Translations under genes and position numbers: made by a program
Shown here: positions 11,279 to 22,879 of the stretch, in pieces
Layout of the letters: the number at the start of each line of letters is the position of its first letter
Position numbering within the stretch: the first letter of the stretch is position 1
The notes under the pieces: generated by a model
The model's input: only the letters and a program-made list of their open reading frames with translations
Database searches by the model: none
Told to the model about the DNA's origin: nothing
Source of the DNA: Cotesia glomerata
Lineage: Eukaryota > Arthropoda > Insecta > Hymenoptera > Braconidae
NCBI RefSeq assembly: GCF_020080835.1
Contig: NC_058161.1
Coordinates: forward strand, 24,252,837-24,316,836
Direction of reading: 5' to 3'
Length of the DNA: 64,000 nucleotides

Positions 11279-11435
11279 ATTTTTAACTTCCCTCTAAGAA
11301 AATTGAAAATTTTCAAAAATCGGGAAGTTATTGTTTTTACCCCGTTTTTCGAAAATCGAGTTTTTATCAGATCTTGACGTTTTGAGGTCCTAGGAAGCTT
11401 CCCTGACATTTCCCGCGATGGTGTCCATGCGGCTG

Positions 11436-11505
<70 letters not shown>

Positions 11506-12038
11506 CCCTTGGGGGGGGAATCCTTTTTACGGATTCTAGGCATAGTTGTTTGGCCTGGATATGTGGCGACTCGACGCAGCGTCATACTAAAACTCGACGC
11601 TGACGCCCCTACCCACTAAACCCTAAACCCCTTTCTCTTCTATCCTCTGATCCCCCATGGTACCGCCGTAAGGCATTTCTTCGCGGGGGGGAGGAATTAG
11701 CTGCCGCTCTTCCTTCTGGTGGCTAAGATGTTATTTCTTCCTTCTAGATTCTGTCTTTCGCTCTTTTTCTCTCGATGGAACGCAGCTCTGTAAGCACTTC
11801 TGTGACAAAAGTGTTCGTTGCATTCCAGGCAGCTTCTGAAGACAGCATTGCTTCTACGACTGACTCTGGTTGACTTCTCCTCTTCAAGATCCTCTCCAGC
11901 TCCTCACGTTGTGGATTAAAACGCGAGCACTCGAAAAAACGTGCTCCGCATCTTCAGTGACTCCAGGGCAGGACGGGCACTCGGAGAATCGTCATGCCTA
12001 AAGCGGTGAAGATAAGCCCGAAAACAGCCATGTCCTGA

Positions 12039-12081
<43 letters not shown>

Positions 12082-12904
12082 ATGTATGTAAACCACATAA
12101 CTTTTGAACGGCTCGGCCGATCGGATCGAAATAGGTGGTGATTCAAAAAGTATCATTGCTATTCGATTTCGTGAAAATTTGAATCGATTCGGTTCGCTAG
12201 ATTTTGAGAAATCTCAAAAATAAAATTTAAAAAAAATCGTGTTTTTGGAATAACTTCTAAACGGCTTTACCGATCAATTCCAAAAACTAATCAGCTCTTA
12301 AGCTTAAAAAACCACGTCGATTGCCACCAGTCCCATCAAAATCGGTTGATTCGTTCGAAAGTTATCGAAAACGAAAAATTTCGAAAAAAGTGTTTTTTCT
12401 CACATAACTTCAAGATTTATTTTTGGATCATTTTTGACGAAATGAAATCATTATTAGAGCCCAAAAAATCACGTCGATCGCCACCAAGAACGTGAAAATT
12501 AGTTGATTGGTTCGTGAGTTATCGTTGTCGAAAAAATTCGGAAAAAGTGCATTTTTCAAATTTCTCTAAGATTTGCGGTTCGATCAGTTTGTGTTTAAAA
12601 GTATATCATAGATTCTGAAAAAGTTCGTAGAATACTGCCAACTGCGTGAAAATCGGTTCATTCATTTAGAAATTATTCCAGTTTGAAAATTCAAAAAATA
12701 CTGTTAAACCTCTATCAGCCTTTTGAGCTCGAAGAGCTCAAAAGCATACAAAAGCTATTTATTTGAGCTTGGAGAGCTTAAAATAACACACAAATTGTAT
12801 TTTTGAGCTCGAAGAGCTCAGAAACGTCATAAGTGCAATTTCAAGCGTTTAGGTATGGAATTGGCGGGAAGTTGCAGGGATGGCCTTTAGGGTCAACCGT
12901 TTTC
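11279..12904 (+). repeat. Family A non-autonomous repeat, copy 2, directly after copy 1
   Basis: It starts TTTTTAACTTCCCTC a few bases after copy 1 ends, has (GT)n at 11442-11500 and 12042-12080 around a retrotransposon fragment, and ends with GGCGGGAAGTTGCAGGGAT and GGGTCAACCGTTTTCC at 12904. Internal units (AACTTTTGAACGG, CACGTCGATYGCCACC, GAGCTCGAAGAGCTC) match copy 1. The head-to-tail pair suggests tandem duplication or insertion next to an existing copy. Confidence 0.7.
11501..12041 (-). mobile_element. 5-prime-truncated copy of the same R1-type family
   Basis: It is homologous to about 5440-5975 of the near full-length copy: the GGGGGGAATCCTTTTTACGG block, the CCCCTACCCACTAAACCC block, and the C-terminal zinc-finger coding end. 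It is cut inside the codons for the LSGHG motif at 12041 and both sides are (GT)n. The coding remnant carries frame changes. It has no long poly-A tail, the junction being TTTTCTCCC. Confidence 0.85.
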
Positions 12905-13227
12905 CAGATTTTTTTTTTTTTCTAATGAATTTATATTAAATCCAACGTTCTGGAATGTAAGTTTTACCATTCCCAGCGATTAATTTTCGAGTCAAACTAC
13001 AAAATTTTAAATCTGAATAAAATAAACAATACCATCTCTTACCTAGAAAAATCACATAAATTTAATGATAGTACTTATTATTTCAACAAAATCAAAACAA
13101 TATATTATATTTATTACGTTTATTTATTGCGCTATATTTATACTTGTTATTATATTTATACTCGTTACACTTGTAAACACACGTTTATTTTCTTTTTACT
13201 AATTTATAAATTTTTATGTCGGTATAG
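12905..13227. other. Non-coding AT-rich spacer
   Basis: It starts with a T run (12908-12922) and contains simple AT-rich and TATATTTATAC-type repeats. No gene is seen. Confidence 0.4.
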
Positions 13228-13244
13228 TAGTTGTACCCATAAAA
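13228..13244. repeat. Left copy of a 17-bp direct repeat (partner 23800-23816), putative target duplication
   Basis: The sequence TAGTTGTACCCATAAAA occurs here, just before a SINE-like head, and again at 23800-23816 just after a poly-A run. The partner is 10.5 kb away. Confidence 0.5.
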
Positions 13245-13598
13245 AAAGCTGGCAATGGCCTGGTCGGCTCGATGCTCGCTTTTCGAAAGAGTGGGACCCA
13301 GGTTTGATTCCAGCACGCACCAATATTTTTCAGTGATTATAATTGAAAATATGTACGTTATATTAGAGCATTAGAGGGGCCTAATGCTCCAATGGTTGAT
13401 AAAGAAGAGTTTCTTATCAATCACTGTAGACTTAGCCCAGCTACGACTGTACTATCATGGGTTTTCTCCGTGTTTTCCTCATGATTCTGTTCCAACAGCC
13501 TGAGAAGGTGAGGTTCAGGGTGAATACGATACAGAATGCACAAGTCGGTCCACAGCCGCAATAAAGAGGGAGACATAGATTGATTGATTGATTGATTT
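13245..13598 (+). repeat. SINE-like element with (TTGA)n end
   Basis: The head TGGCAATGGCCTGGTCGG with B box GGTTTGATTCC (about 13303-13313) is tRNA-like. The body runs about 260 bp to AGAGGGAGACATAGA, then (TTGA)n at 13580-13597. The same microsatellite forms the 3-prime end of the CR1-type element on the other strand, so the two elements meet tail to tail. Confidence 0.45.
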
Positions 13599-13739
13599 GG
13601 TTTTATTATGCCAAGGCAAATGCCAAATGGCAAAATTTTAAGTACAATAGTAGGATATACATTTTTAAATAATCACAGAGTTATTTGAGCAAGTACATAA
13701 TGTAACAACTTCATACTTATTTTATAAATTTATAAATTT

Positions 13740-15710
13740 TGTAACGGGGTGGTTAGCCCTGTCCAATTGGTCACCCCTTTCCTCTTTGAAAAGGGCGCCA
13801 CTGGGATTTTATACTCGGTGTCCCAGAAACCGGGGAGCATGAGAAGGAAAGATCGGGTCGTGAGAAGTTGAGAAAGGCTGAAAAATTAATACTGAGAAAC
13901 AATTATTAACAATTTAATTATTTATTCAATATAAACAATTTTATTTTAACAAAATTCCTTAATAATATTACCCTTAAAATTAACCTATCAATTACTTAAT
14001 TGTGAGGACCTCTCACCTACGCAGGCACTTGCCAAAACTTATAACTAAATATCCTTAAATTCTTTCAACTATAGATCATTACGCATCTATCTTCTTAATT
14101 TCTTAACTCTACATAGACCATTACGCATCTATCCTTAATTTCCTAATTCAATCATAGACCATTACGCATCTAGATTCCTAATTTCTAAATTTAATCATAG
14201 ACCATTACGCATCTAGATTCTTAATTTCTTAAACCCTCGTCCAACTGACGGAATAACAAACAACATGTTTTACCCAATAAAAACTTCTTAATTATTCAAT
14301 TATCTGAACTAATTTCACATAAACAACCTCGTCTACCTGACGGAATACCATATAATCTTATTCAATTCCATATAAAATCATCCACCGGACGTTAACTTGA
14401 TTTCTCAAATTTTCTTAAATAAAATTTTAACCAATTTTCCTTAAATAAATTTAATCTCCAGATTAACTAAATTTACCAAATTCACCAAATTTTCTTATCG
14501 AATTTATCTAATAAATTATCCTTAATTCAATCAATTATTTAATAATTGATTTAGCACTTTTCTAACTTAAACAATTCAATTACATTTATCCACCGGCCTA
14601 AATTTAATTTTCCAAAACTTTACAATACTATCATAATCTACTAAATTTTACGTCAACACTTGTTTACTGCAAATAAATTTTACTACATTACATAATCACT
14701 AAATTACTGTACTAGTTCACTTACTAAATTTTCTACTAATATTTTCAATTAATAAATTCTACTGAACTCATTACAGGATTTACTAAATTTAATCTTCCTA
14801 GACAAAATTCTAAACATCAACCATTCGAATCCTAAGCGTCTCAATACAACTCTTAACTACATACATTCTAGAATGACCTTCACTGACTTAATTACGCATT
14901 TTCATTTCTTATTCAAATTTACTTTTCTTTGTATCTCGAAAATTCTTAACTAAAATTAATTTATCATAGCCAACAGGCCTATAATAAATTACTTATAAAT
15001 TCTCTACAGTAAATTCACAAATAAACTATTAATCTCATTTTTTTTAAAATAAATATCCAATAACAAAAACTAGCTAAATGACCTTGGCGCATGAATTTCT
15101 AAAGTACAAAACTTGCTAATATAAAAATGACCGCTCGAGAAATTAATTTTAATTATTTCAGCCTCTTAATTAAATTAATAATCAATTTTGGCCTAAAAAA
15201 ATCGAAAATACCTGGAGACTCAATTATTGTTTTATCCAACGACGACTGATACTCCGGTCCAACTTGGCTGGCTCCGCCGCTTGACGTCTTGTCGTCTCAA
15301 ACCACTATGTTAGCTTCCGGTCAGGGCTTGTCCAATTCCAAATACCGTAATAAACTCCTCAGTAGTTGCTTTCTATCGTCGGCGTTCAAAACTGCACTCT
15401 CTTGACTTATCTAATCTCAACAAGGTCACTGATTCACAAAAGGCAAAAGGCCACTGGCTTCCAGAAGGGAAAAAGCCTCGATGTTTTTCGTGCTCGCTCT
15501 TTTATAACCCTCAGCTCAGGCTCTCGAACTTTCCTATTGTTACGCCCCGCTTCATTTTCCGGGAACAGTAGTGGGGAATCTTGATTAGCACGCCCGGTGA
15601 CAAGTCGAAACTCTTGTCAAAAATCGAAAAGTAAGGGAAAACCCTTACCTACCGTGCGTCAATTATCGGGGTCGATAATGACCCCGGGAAGTTCGATTTT
15701 CCCTGTTACA
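13740..15710 (+). mobile_element. Solo LTR, 1971 bp, 4-bp target duplication
   Basis: It begins TGTAACGGGG and ends CCCTGTTACA, so the tips are inverted TGTAAC/GTTACA. It is flanked by the direct repeat ATTT (13736-13739 and 15711-15714). Inside are GGCGCCACTGGGATTTTATA near the start, about four 40-bp repeats built on CATAGACCATTACGCATCTA (14070-14230) and two CCTCGTC..CTGACGGAATA blocks, then a TTTTATAACCC promoter-like box near 15500. No coding sequence. It interrupts the 3-prime UTR of the CR1-type element. A Ty3/gypsy-type LTR left by recombination is the likeliest explanation; a non-autonomous terminal-repeat element is possible. Confidence 0.8.
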
Positions 15711-15884
15711 ATTTAATCTAATTTTTAATTTCAAAATAATTTTAAACTAATTCTAAACTAAAATTCAACTCATAAATACTTTAATTTTCGGGAAGATAAT
15801 TTACCACACTTCACAATCTAGTAGTCTGTTTCATTATTATAATCCTTATTTAAAGATAGCCACCAAAAGTGTAATTGCACTATA

Positions 15885-18812
15885 TTAATTGTCCAAGTTC
15901 AGTAAATAGTCAAAAGCTTTATTTTTAAACACCTCTAAACTACTTGCATTCACAACATCACTTGGCAACTCTTCCCACATCCTAATTACTGTTACAAGAA
16001 ATAATTTTTCAAAATAAGTAGTTTTAAAATTAGGTATTTTGAAGGAAGTATGTTTTTTTGCAGCTATCCTTTCCGAACGTCTCACATCAGTCTCCTCAGT
16101 AAATAAATCTCGCAAGTACACAGGTTTACCAATGTCTAATAATTATTATAATTTCTATAAATTATAATTTATAGAAATAGCAGATCATATAATACAACCT
16201 GCGAAATCCGACAGATAACCAGCACAGATCACGACGATACGGAGTAATATGCTCATCTTTTCTCAAATTGAAAATAAATCTAATTGAACTATTGATTGCT
16301 CGCTGTAACTTCAGATTATTTTCCGTAGTACAGTCAATAAGTACTACAGAACAATAGTCAATTAGAGACAAGATGGTCGCTGATACCAGTAGTTTCCTGA
16401 TTTCAACCGTAAAGATATTTTTCCGAATTTTTAGACTGTGAAGAGCTGAGTTTATTTTCCTACTTATCTGTAAGACGTGATTGTTCCAAGACAGGTTACA
16501 ATTTAGATGAACTCCCAAACATTTTGCTGACTTGACATATGGAATCACAATACCATTAACTACTATTGGCGGTACATCAAGATTTTCAATTTGCCGGAGT
16601 TTACCATTCGAACCCATTATCATAGCCATAGTTTTTGATAAGTTGAGCTCCAAGCCATGTTCTTTTGCCCAGTTCGCAATTTCTTGAGCATCAATACTGA
16701 CTTGCCTAACAGTTTCTTGAATCTGATAACTGAAAAAGTGTTTGTAGATGTATTCATCATCCGCAAACAATCCATGTTTGCAGAAGATAATTCGTTTTGC
16801 CACAGAATTCATAACTACTAGGAACAAAATTGGGCCGAGAACAGAGCCTTGGGGTACTCCTGATGATCTTTTCAAAACTTTTATTGGAGTTCCTAAATCA
16901 CTTAAAAGTGATTGTGATCTGTTCGATAAGTAAGAAAAGAACCAGATTATAGCTTCCATCGAAAAACCAAGTTCAAAAAGAGCAATCAGAATTGATTTTG
17001 GATTCACATAGTCGAAAGCCTTACTTAGGTCAAACAGAACTAATAAGGTCAGTTGATTTTTATCCATTGATTGCCTAATGTCATCAGTAAGCTTCAATAG
17101 AGCCGTTTGCGTACTATGGTGTTTGCGAAACCCAGATTGGAAAGGATCAAACAGGTTATTGCCTTCCAGATATGTAACTACTTGATTTGCAATTATTCTC
17201 TCAAATACTTTAGCAAGATGAGATATATTGGCAATTGGCCGGGTATCAGATGGAGATCTAGGTGGAGTGACTTTGTTTAGAGGTATTATAAATACTGTTT
17301 TCCAAATGTCAGGAAAGATGCCAGTATCGAGAGATCTATTAAACAGTGCTACGAGAAAAAGCGAAATTTGCGAAAAGTGATCTTTTAACCATCTCAGTTC
17401 CAAGCCGTCCGGACTTTTCCCTCTGGATTTCGATAAGGTAAGATGTAGAGCCTTAGTGACATCAACAATATTAATTTTGGACCAATTAAACAGACAGTCG
17501 ACTTGTCTGGTATAATTCACAGCCAAAGAGTTCACAAAATCAATGCAACAAGGTAAATGTCTTCTGACGGTTTCAGCATAATATTCATTAAGCTCAAGCG
17601 CATCAAAAAAGTTCAACGGTGACGACGAGTTTGATTTGATGAGTCCAAGATGTTTCAGTTTACTTCAGACAATTGAACCATACGGCAGATTAGAAAGAGC
17701 AGTCTTTAAGAATTCTTCACGCAAATAATTTACCTCAACTTTCAATTCTTTTCTCTTTAACTTGAAGAGAGCGAATAGGGTATGATCCTGATTACGTTTC
17801 GCCCGTTTGTAGATTTCATCACGTTCTTTACACTTAGCCTTTAGCTCTTTAGTAAACCAAGGATTGCTACGTCGAGAGACTTTTCTTGTAAGTAAGGGTG
17901 CATGCAAATCTAATGATGACAGAACTTCAGTTTTAAAAATAGTAAATTATTTGGATCAGAATTTTCAAGCACGGAATTTTCAACTCTTAAAGAATTCATT
18001 AATGAGGTCGATAGGGCTTGATGATCACATGATCTTAGGTTTCTATAAGTTACAATCTTTGGTGCAGGCTTTAGGTAATTCAGGTCATACTGACAGAACA
18101 AGTAATCATGATCATCGATATATGGAGAATCAGATTTCACATAGGAAACTAGTTTAGAAGAACTATCCAGCAAAATTACATCTAGCCAGGAATCACAATT
18201 ATTTTTATGGAATGTAGCTCCGTAGGGCACACAATATAAAGATGCCTCAGTTATAAAGTCTCTCAAATGATTTGCAGTGTAAGTATATTCTAACAAGTTA
18301 CAATTTAAATCTCCGGCTATAATGATATTGTTGAAATTCGGTGCTAGTTTATAAAAGATATCAAAAAACTCAGTGAGAAAGAGTCCTTTTGGTCTGCGAT
18401 AAATACATGATAATAATAGTTGTGATCCAGTGATTAACGTAACATTAACTATCAAGAATTCTGGTTGGTTCAGGTGATCTGATGTTGAGATATATAATAC
18501 TTTGACCTTTAGTGATTTGTGTACTAGACAAGCAACTCCTCCTCCTTTTATATAACAATCAGTATCTGGGTGTTTTAAAACTCGGTCTCGGCGTATAACA
18601 GTATAATCATCCAATGAACAAATACTATTATCCAGTGAAGGTTTTAACCAGGTTTCAACAAGGATTATGATGTCCGGTTTTTTTAGACTTACAAGATCTA
18701 ATAATTGAGCAGTATGACCCACAAAACTGTTTATATTTAGGCTAAGTACATTGAGAGGTGAAGAACTTTCCTGGAATGAGCTGTTTTTATGAATTGAATT
18801 TGAAATTTGTCA
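15885..18812 (-). pseudogene. CR1-type ORF2: endonuclease plus reverse transcriptase, decayed
   Basis: The endonuclease part (about 18760-17940) has LSLNINSF near its start, an ETW motif and catalytic GDLNCN (near 18315), with a DH pair near its end. A frameshift near 17940 leads to a linker with SRRSNPWF. One TGA at 17665-17667, probably a former Trp, precedes the reverse transcriptase, with FDLSKAFDYV, SGVPQGSVLGPILF and the FADD catalytic box (near 16755). The frame breaks again near 16160 in a duplicated AT-rich stretch, and the C-terminal domain ends at 15885. No ATG occurs in the first roughly 250 codons. In the allele without the insertion the reading frame is continuous with ORF1 apart from one TGA at 18810-18812. 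Confidence 0.8.
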
Positions 18813-18823
18813 GTCGATTTTAA

Positions 18824-21416
18824 GGGGCACAACTAGTGTGAAATTTCGAAAAAATCGATTTTTTTTTTTTCATATTTCGGTAGATTACACCTTTAAAAAT
18901 AACATATTAAAATTTCAAATCGATATCTCATATAGTTTTTGAGTTATAACATTTTAAAGACCAGCCGCTCGGCAGCTAGAGAGTCCCATTAGCTACGAGA
19001 CGTATCTGAGGTATTGTTCAGAGTCTACTGTCCCTTCCAGCCCCTATAACACGATTCCAGTTTCTATTGTTGGCTCTCAGGTATACTAAAATATATCATT
19101 ATAATAATTTCTAGAAATTTTTCAATTGCGAAAAAACGCAAGTTTACCGGAAATAGATTTACATTTGAGCAATCTACTGCGAATACCAGTACGTCCGCAG
19201 AAAAGTTATTACATAATAATGACAATAATGTTGTGATTGACCCATCTCATGGATATTGTATTTTGCAATTTTTATCAGTTTTTAGTGCAATTAGTAATTT
19301 AGTGGTGTGTAAAACCTGTCAAAAAAAAGTTACTTTCAATCAAGCAAGTCCAAGAGGCCTAGGGTTCAAAATTGCTATAATTTGTGAATGTGGCAATTCG
19401 TATATTAATTCTGGATCAATGATTGATAACGCATTTGAAGTAAATAGACGTATTGTTGCTGTGATGCGTCTATTGGGCATCGGAATAAATGGGATAAATC
19501 TTTTCTGTGGATTAATGGATTTAGCATGCAAATTTTACGACCAAACTTTTGCGGGATGTTTTACGAATTTACAGATTGCAGCCGAAACCATTTGTAAGCT
19601 CAGTATGCAGCAAGCTATAAATGAAGAAAAAGAGCTTACATTAAAGGAAGAAAATTCGGAGACAAATTTGACTGTTAGCGGCGACGGTACCTGGAAAAAA
19701 CGTGGCCATACTTCCCGTTTTGGAGTAGTTACGCTGGCAGGAAAATACAGCAAGAAAATTCTTGATTCATGCGTAAAATCTACATATTGTCAGAGTTGTG
19801 TTTTTTGGAAGAAAAAAAAGATAGCGAACCTGAAGCTTATGAGGAATGGCTATCATTACACGAAGAAGAATGTGATGTCAATCATAAAGGATCTGCCTCA
19901 AAAATGGAAGTGGATAGTGTAAAAGACATGTTTGGTCGTTCCATTAGTAAATATGGTGTAAAATATACCCGCTATATTGGTGATGGTGATAGTGCTACCC
20001 ACAAAGGACTTATAGATTTGAATCCTTATGATATTCCTGTTGCTAAATTGGAATGCTATCTACATGTGAAAAAAAGAATGGGAACACGTTGCCGAAATGT
20101 AAAGAAAACTAATAAGAATTTAGGAGGAAAAAGTAAAACATCACAAAAGTTAACTGTAAATTTAATAAATAAACTCCAAAAATATTATGGTCTGGCAATT
20201 ATGAGGAATCAAGATAATGTAGATGAAATGTATAAAAGCAATCTGGGCAACATTTTATCATTTCTGTTCAACTGACAAAAACCCAAATCATAAAAATTGT
20301 CCAGAAGGCGCTGAAAGTTGGTGCGCTTATCGCCGCGCGGAAGCTGAAGGAATCACTAGTACATTTAAACACGATTACCTCCCACTGGATCCAGAAGTAC
20401 AAAAAGCTATAAAACCTATTTATGAAGACTTATCTCGACATGAATTGCTTGATAGATGTAAAGGTAACAATACTCAAAACAACAATGAAAGCTACAACGG
20501 TTTACTTTGGCACTTTTCACCCAAGCATCTTCATAATGGCTTCAAAACTATTGAATTGTCAAATAATTTCGCAACTGCAATATTTAATGACGGTTATTCG
20601 TCAATTTTGAAGATGTTCAATCTAATGGGAGTGATAGTTGGACCTGAAGCAAGAGATTTTGCGGCTCTTAAGGACAACACGAGAATACGAATCGCTGATC
20701 ATCGCCAAAGGGCTTCTTCAAAAGAAGGTCGATCCTCTCGAAGAAAAGCTTCTTCAGCTGAACAAGCCCTTTTCGAAGAAGAGGAAGGTGAATTATATGG
20801 CCCTGGAATAGCAGATTAGCTGTAAGTATGATTTTAAACCACTTATAACAGTGAAAACGATCATTTTATCTTTAAACGCGTTTTTCTCGAAACAGCATTT
20901 TCCGAATTTGCTGCAGTGATTACTCAAAAACAAATGATCCGATCACTATCGAATTTTTTTTACATGTTCTATATATAGTTCTCCGTACAATGACCTATCG
21001 ATTTTTTGATCTGATCAAAAATCGAATTTTGGCAGGCCAAAAACGACCAAAATTTTGGGTAAAATTCGTCTATTTTTTTTAAAACGCCGCCATATTGTCA
21101 ATTTTTGATTTTTTTTTTATCGTAGGTCATTGTACAGACAATTTTATCTAGTTTAACGAGAATTTTTTTTTTTAGATTTCATCCACGGAGAAGGCCGGAA
21201 TCACTGCAGCAGTGAAGGACCTTTTTTTTTTCGCGCCGTTGGAGATCGACGATAACTTAAAAAATATTTAATTTTTTTCTTCAAAAATTTCACTATAAAT
21301 TCTTAAAACATGTATAAATATATTCTTAAAATTTTGAAATAATTGATAAAGTATTTTCTTTAATAAAAATTCCCAAAAATCACCTTTTTTTTAGGCCGTT
21401 ACACTAGTTGTGCCCC
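18824..21416 (+). mobile_element. TTAA-target DNA transposon (Kolobok-like guess), 2.6 kb
   Basis: Both ends carry the perfect 16-bp inverted repeat GGGGCACAACTAGTGT and both are flanked by TTAA (18820-18823 and 21417-21420). It encodes a transposase with a Mutator-like-transposase (Pfam PF20700) appearance. TTAA targets are known for piggyBac and Kolobok; the protein is not piggyBac-like, hence Kolobok by elimination. It interrupts ORF1 of the CR1-type element: joining the flanks restores an open frame. Confidence 0.85.
19110..20819 (+). pseudogene. Transposase of the TTAA element, two frameshifts
   Basis: The reading frame is open from about 19113 (KKRKFTGNRFT near the start; AG acceptor-like TTTCTAG just before it). 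It has paired cysteines (CKTC, ICECG), then SGDGTWKKRGHTSRFGVVTL, a D-containing conserved block. At about 19813, in an A8 run, the frame shifts. The next part has CDVNHKGSASKMEV, YIGDGDSATHKGL and AKLECYLHVKKRMGTR. A second shift near 20235 leads to AIWATFYHFCSTDKNPNHKNCP and NNESYNGLLWH, ending at 20819. The order of motifs is that of the Mutator-like transposase proteins common in insect genomes. Without the two shifts it would be about 560 codons, so this copy died recently. Confidence 0.8.
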
Positions 21417-22647
21417 TTAAGAAGATCAGAATCAGAAGTTATCGTAAGTTTTTCGGAATTTTCGTCTTTTTTGACAAAAATTTGCCCATTTCTAGCCCAT
21501 GCAAACTTGAACCTTTTACTTTTGGCCTTCTCTTTAGCTCGCTGTAATAGTCGATAAGTTTCTGGCAGCAAAAATTCATTGACGTAAATAGCACCACTAG
21601 AAGTTTCCTCAACATAATTTGGAAAGGCTGCTCTTGCGAGTAGTTTGCCCATCTTACGTTTTTTGTCAATCACATAATCACGAACTTGCGAGGATTTCAA
21701 GAAAACAATATAAGAGTGGAGATTTGATTTGTTCTGGCTACCGTTTGATTTACTTCGGAGCTGAAGATGACATGCGTTCAAAATATCACCAACCAAATGA
21801 GGAAGTTGTAGACTATTTAAGACAGCAGTCGCAATGTCGGCGGGTGATGAACTTTTTTGAACTGAATCAGGAATTCCGGAAATCACCAGTTCTGAAGAAT
21901 CTTTCAATGTAGGTGGGACAGATTTATCCTCTGAAGACATTAAATCACTAAGATTTGCAAGTTTTTCTTTCACAATACTCATCTCAGCTTCTCGATCTAT
22001 TTTCAATTTTTCCAAATCTGAGCTGAGAGTAGTAATCGAATCAGCATTTGTTTTGACATGCCTGAACACTTCACCCAAGCTTACTGCAGTAGCTTCTTGT
22101 GATTTTTTAAGGTCATTAATTTGAGAGCCAAGGTCCTCAAATTTCTTGTTTACGTTTAAATTTGATAACAAGAATTGCTCCATCAAACTTGTCATCTTTT
22201 CATCAAGTGATTTATCCACCCAGTTAGCTGGTAATTGTTCCATTGATGTTGATGCAGTAGGAAATGAAAAAACTGTATCTGCACTGGGCGATAGCAATTT
22301 AGTTGGTGTCGTTGGAGATTTGAATGACGAAGTTGAGCTACGAGCCACAGACCTACGATCAACTGGAGAGGAATTTGCCGATCTAAAGCTTGAGACCGAA
22401 GATGTATTCGAGCTAGTTGATTTCACAGAAGTCAATCTGTTATAAGTTGCCAATCGAAGTCCGTCAGATCTTCCGTCTATACTTTCTAACAAATAGTTGA
22501 ATTTTTTCCTACAACAATTTGAAATAGGTTTGTTTTTTATAAATTCCCGCGCACAAGCTGGATGGAAATGTTGTCCACACTTATCACAAGTATTTGGCGC
22601 TTTTACAGGTTTTTGCACTTAGTACAAATATCAGACACCAGCGGCAT
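21404..22647 (-). pseudogene. CR1-type ORF1: PHD-like finger, coiled coil, FP-type RNA-binding domain
   Basis: The likely start is ATG at 22647 (MPLVSDICTKC). A one-base loss in an A run near 22612 separates it from the rest, which continues TCDKCGQHFHPAC, completing a PHD-like cysteine and histidine cluster. A Ser/Thr-rich linker and a coiled coil (about residues 170-220) follow, then SELVISGIPDS and a C-terminal domain resembling the baculovirus FP-protein domain used by CR1-group ORF1 proteins. The last codons (from 21420) are supplied by the inserted transposon; in the empty site the frame would read two more residues to a TGA at 18810-18812. Confidence 0.8.
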
Positions 22648-22879
22648 AACAAAAACAAAAATTTTTACAAATAATTACATAGCAGTTACCCGAGATAATT
22701 GCCAGAACAGCCACTGTTAACATCAAATGATGATAACTTAGCCAAAATAGTATATGCTATTCTGCACACAAGGCGCAAAGCTTAACCTCTTCAATGTTGA
22801 CAGTTTTTGGATAACTTATTTCGGAATCCACAAGGCTTTGTTAAAAACAGTATATATTTGAACATATGATCAAAACTTG

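Larger units (their letters stand above)
13578..22700 (-). mobile_element. CR1-type non-LTR retrotransposon, carrying two later insertions
   Basis: On the minus strand it has ORF1 (22647-21404) with a PHD-like finger and an FP-type domain, then ORF2 (endonuclease, reverse transcriptase and C-terminal domain) down to 15885, then a 3-prime UTR. The UTR continues beyond a solo LTR (13740-15710) to TTGGCATAATAAAACC and a (CAAT)n tail at 13598-13580; short tandem tails of this sort are typical of the CR1/L2 group. A TTAA-flanked DNA transposon (18824-21416) splits ORF1 just before its end. Several frameshifts make the copy inactive. The 5-prime end is not defined; the repeats at 22880-23250 may be its leader. 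Confidence 0.75.

Noticed and set aside
18824..21416. piggyBac transposon, because of the TTAA target
   Set aside because: The protein has none of the piggyBac domain pattern; it matches the PF20700-type transposases, and the tips do not start CCC(T/C).
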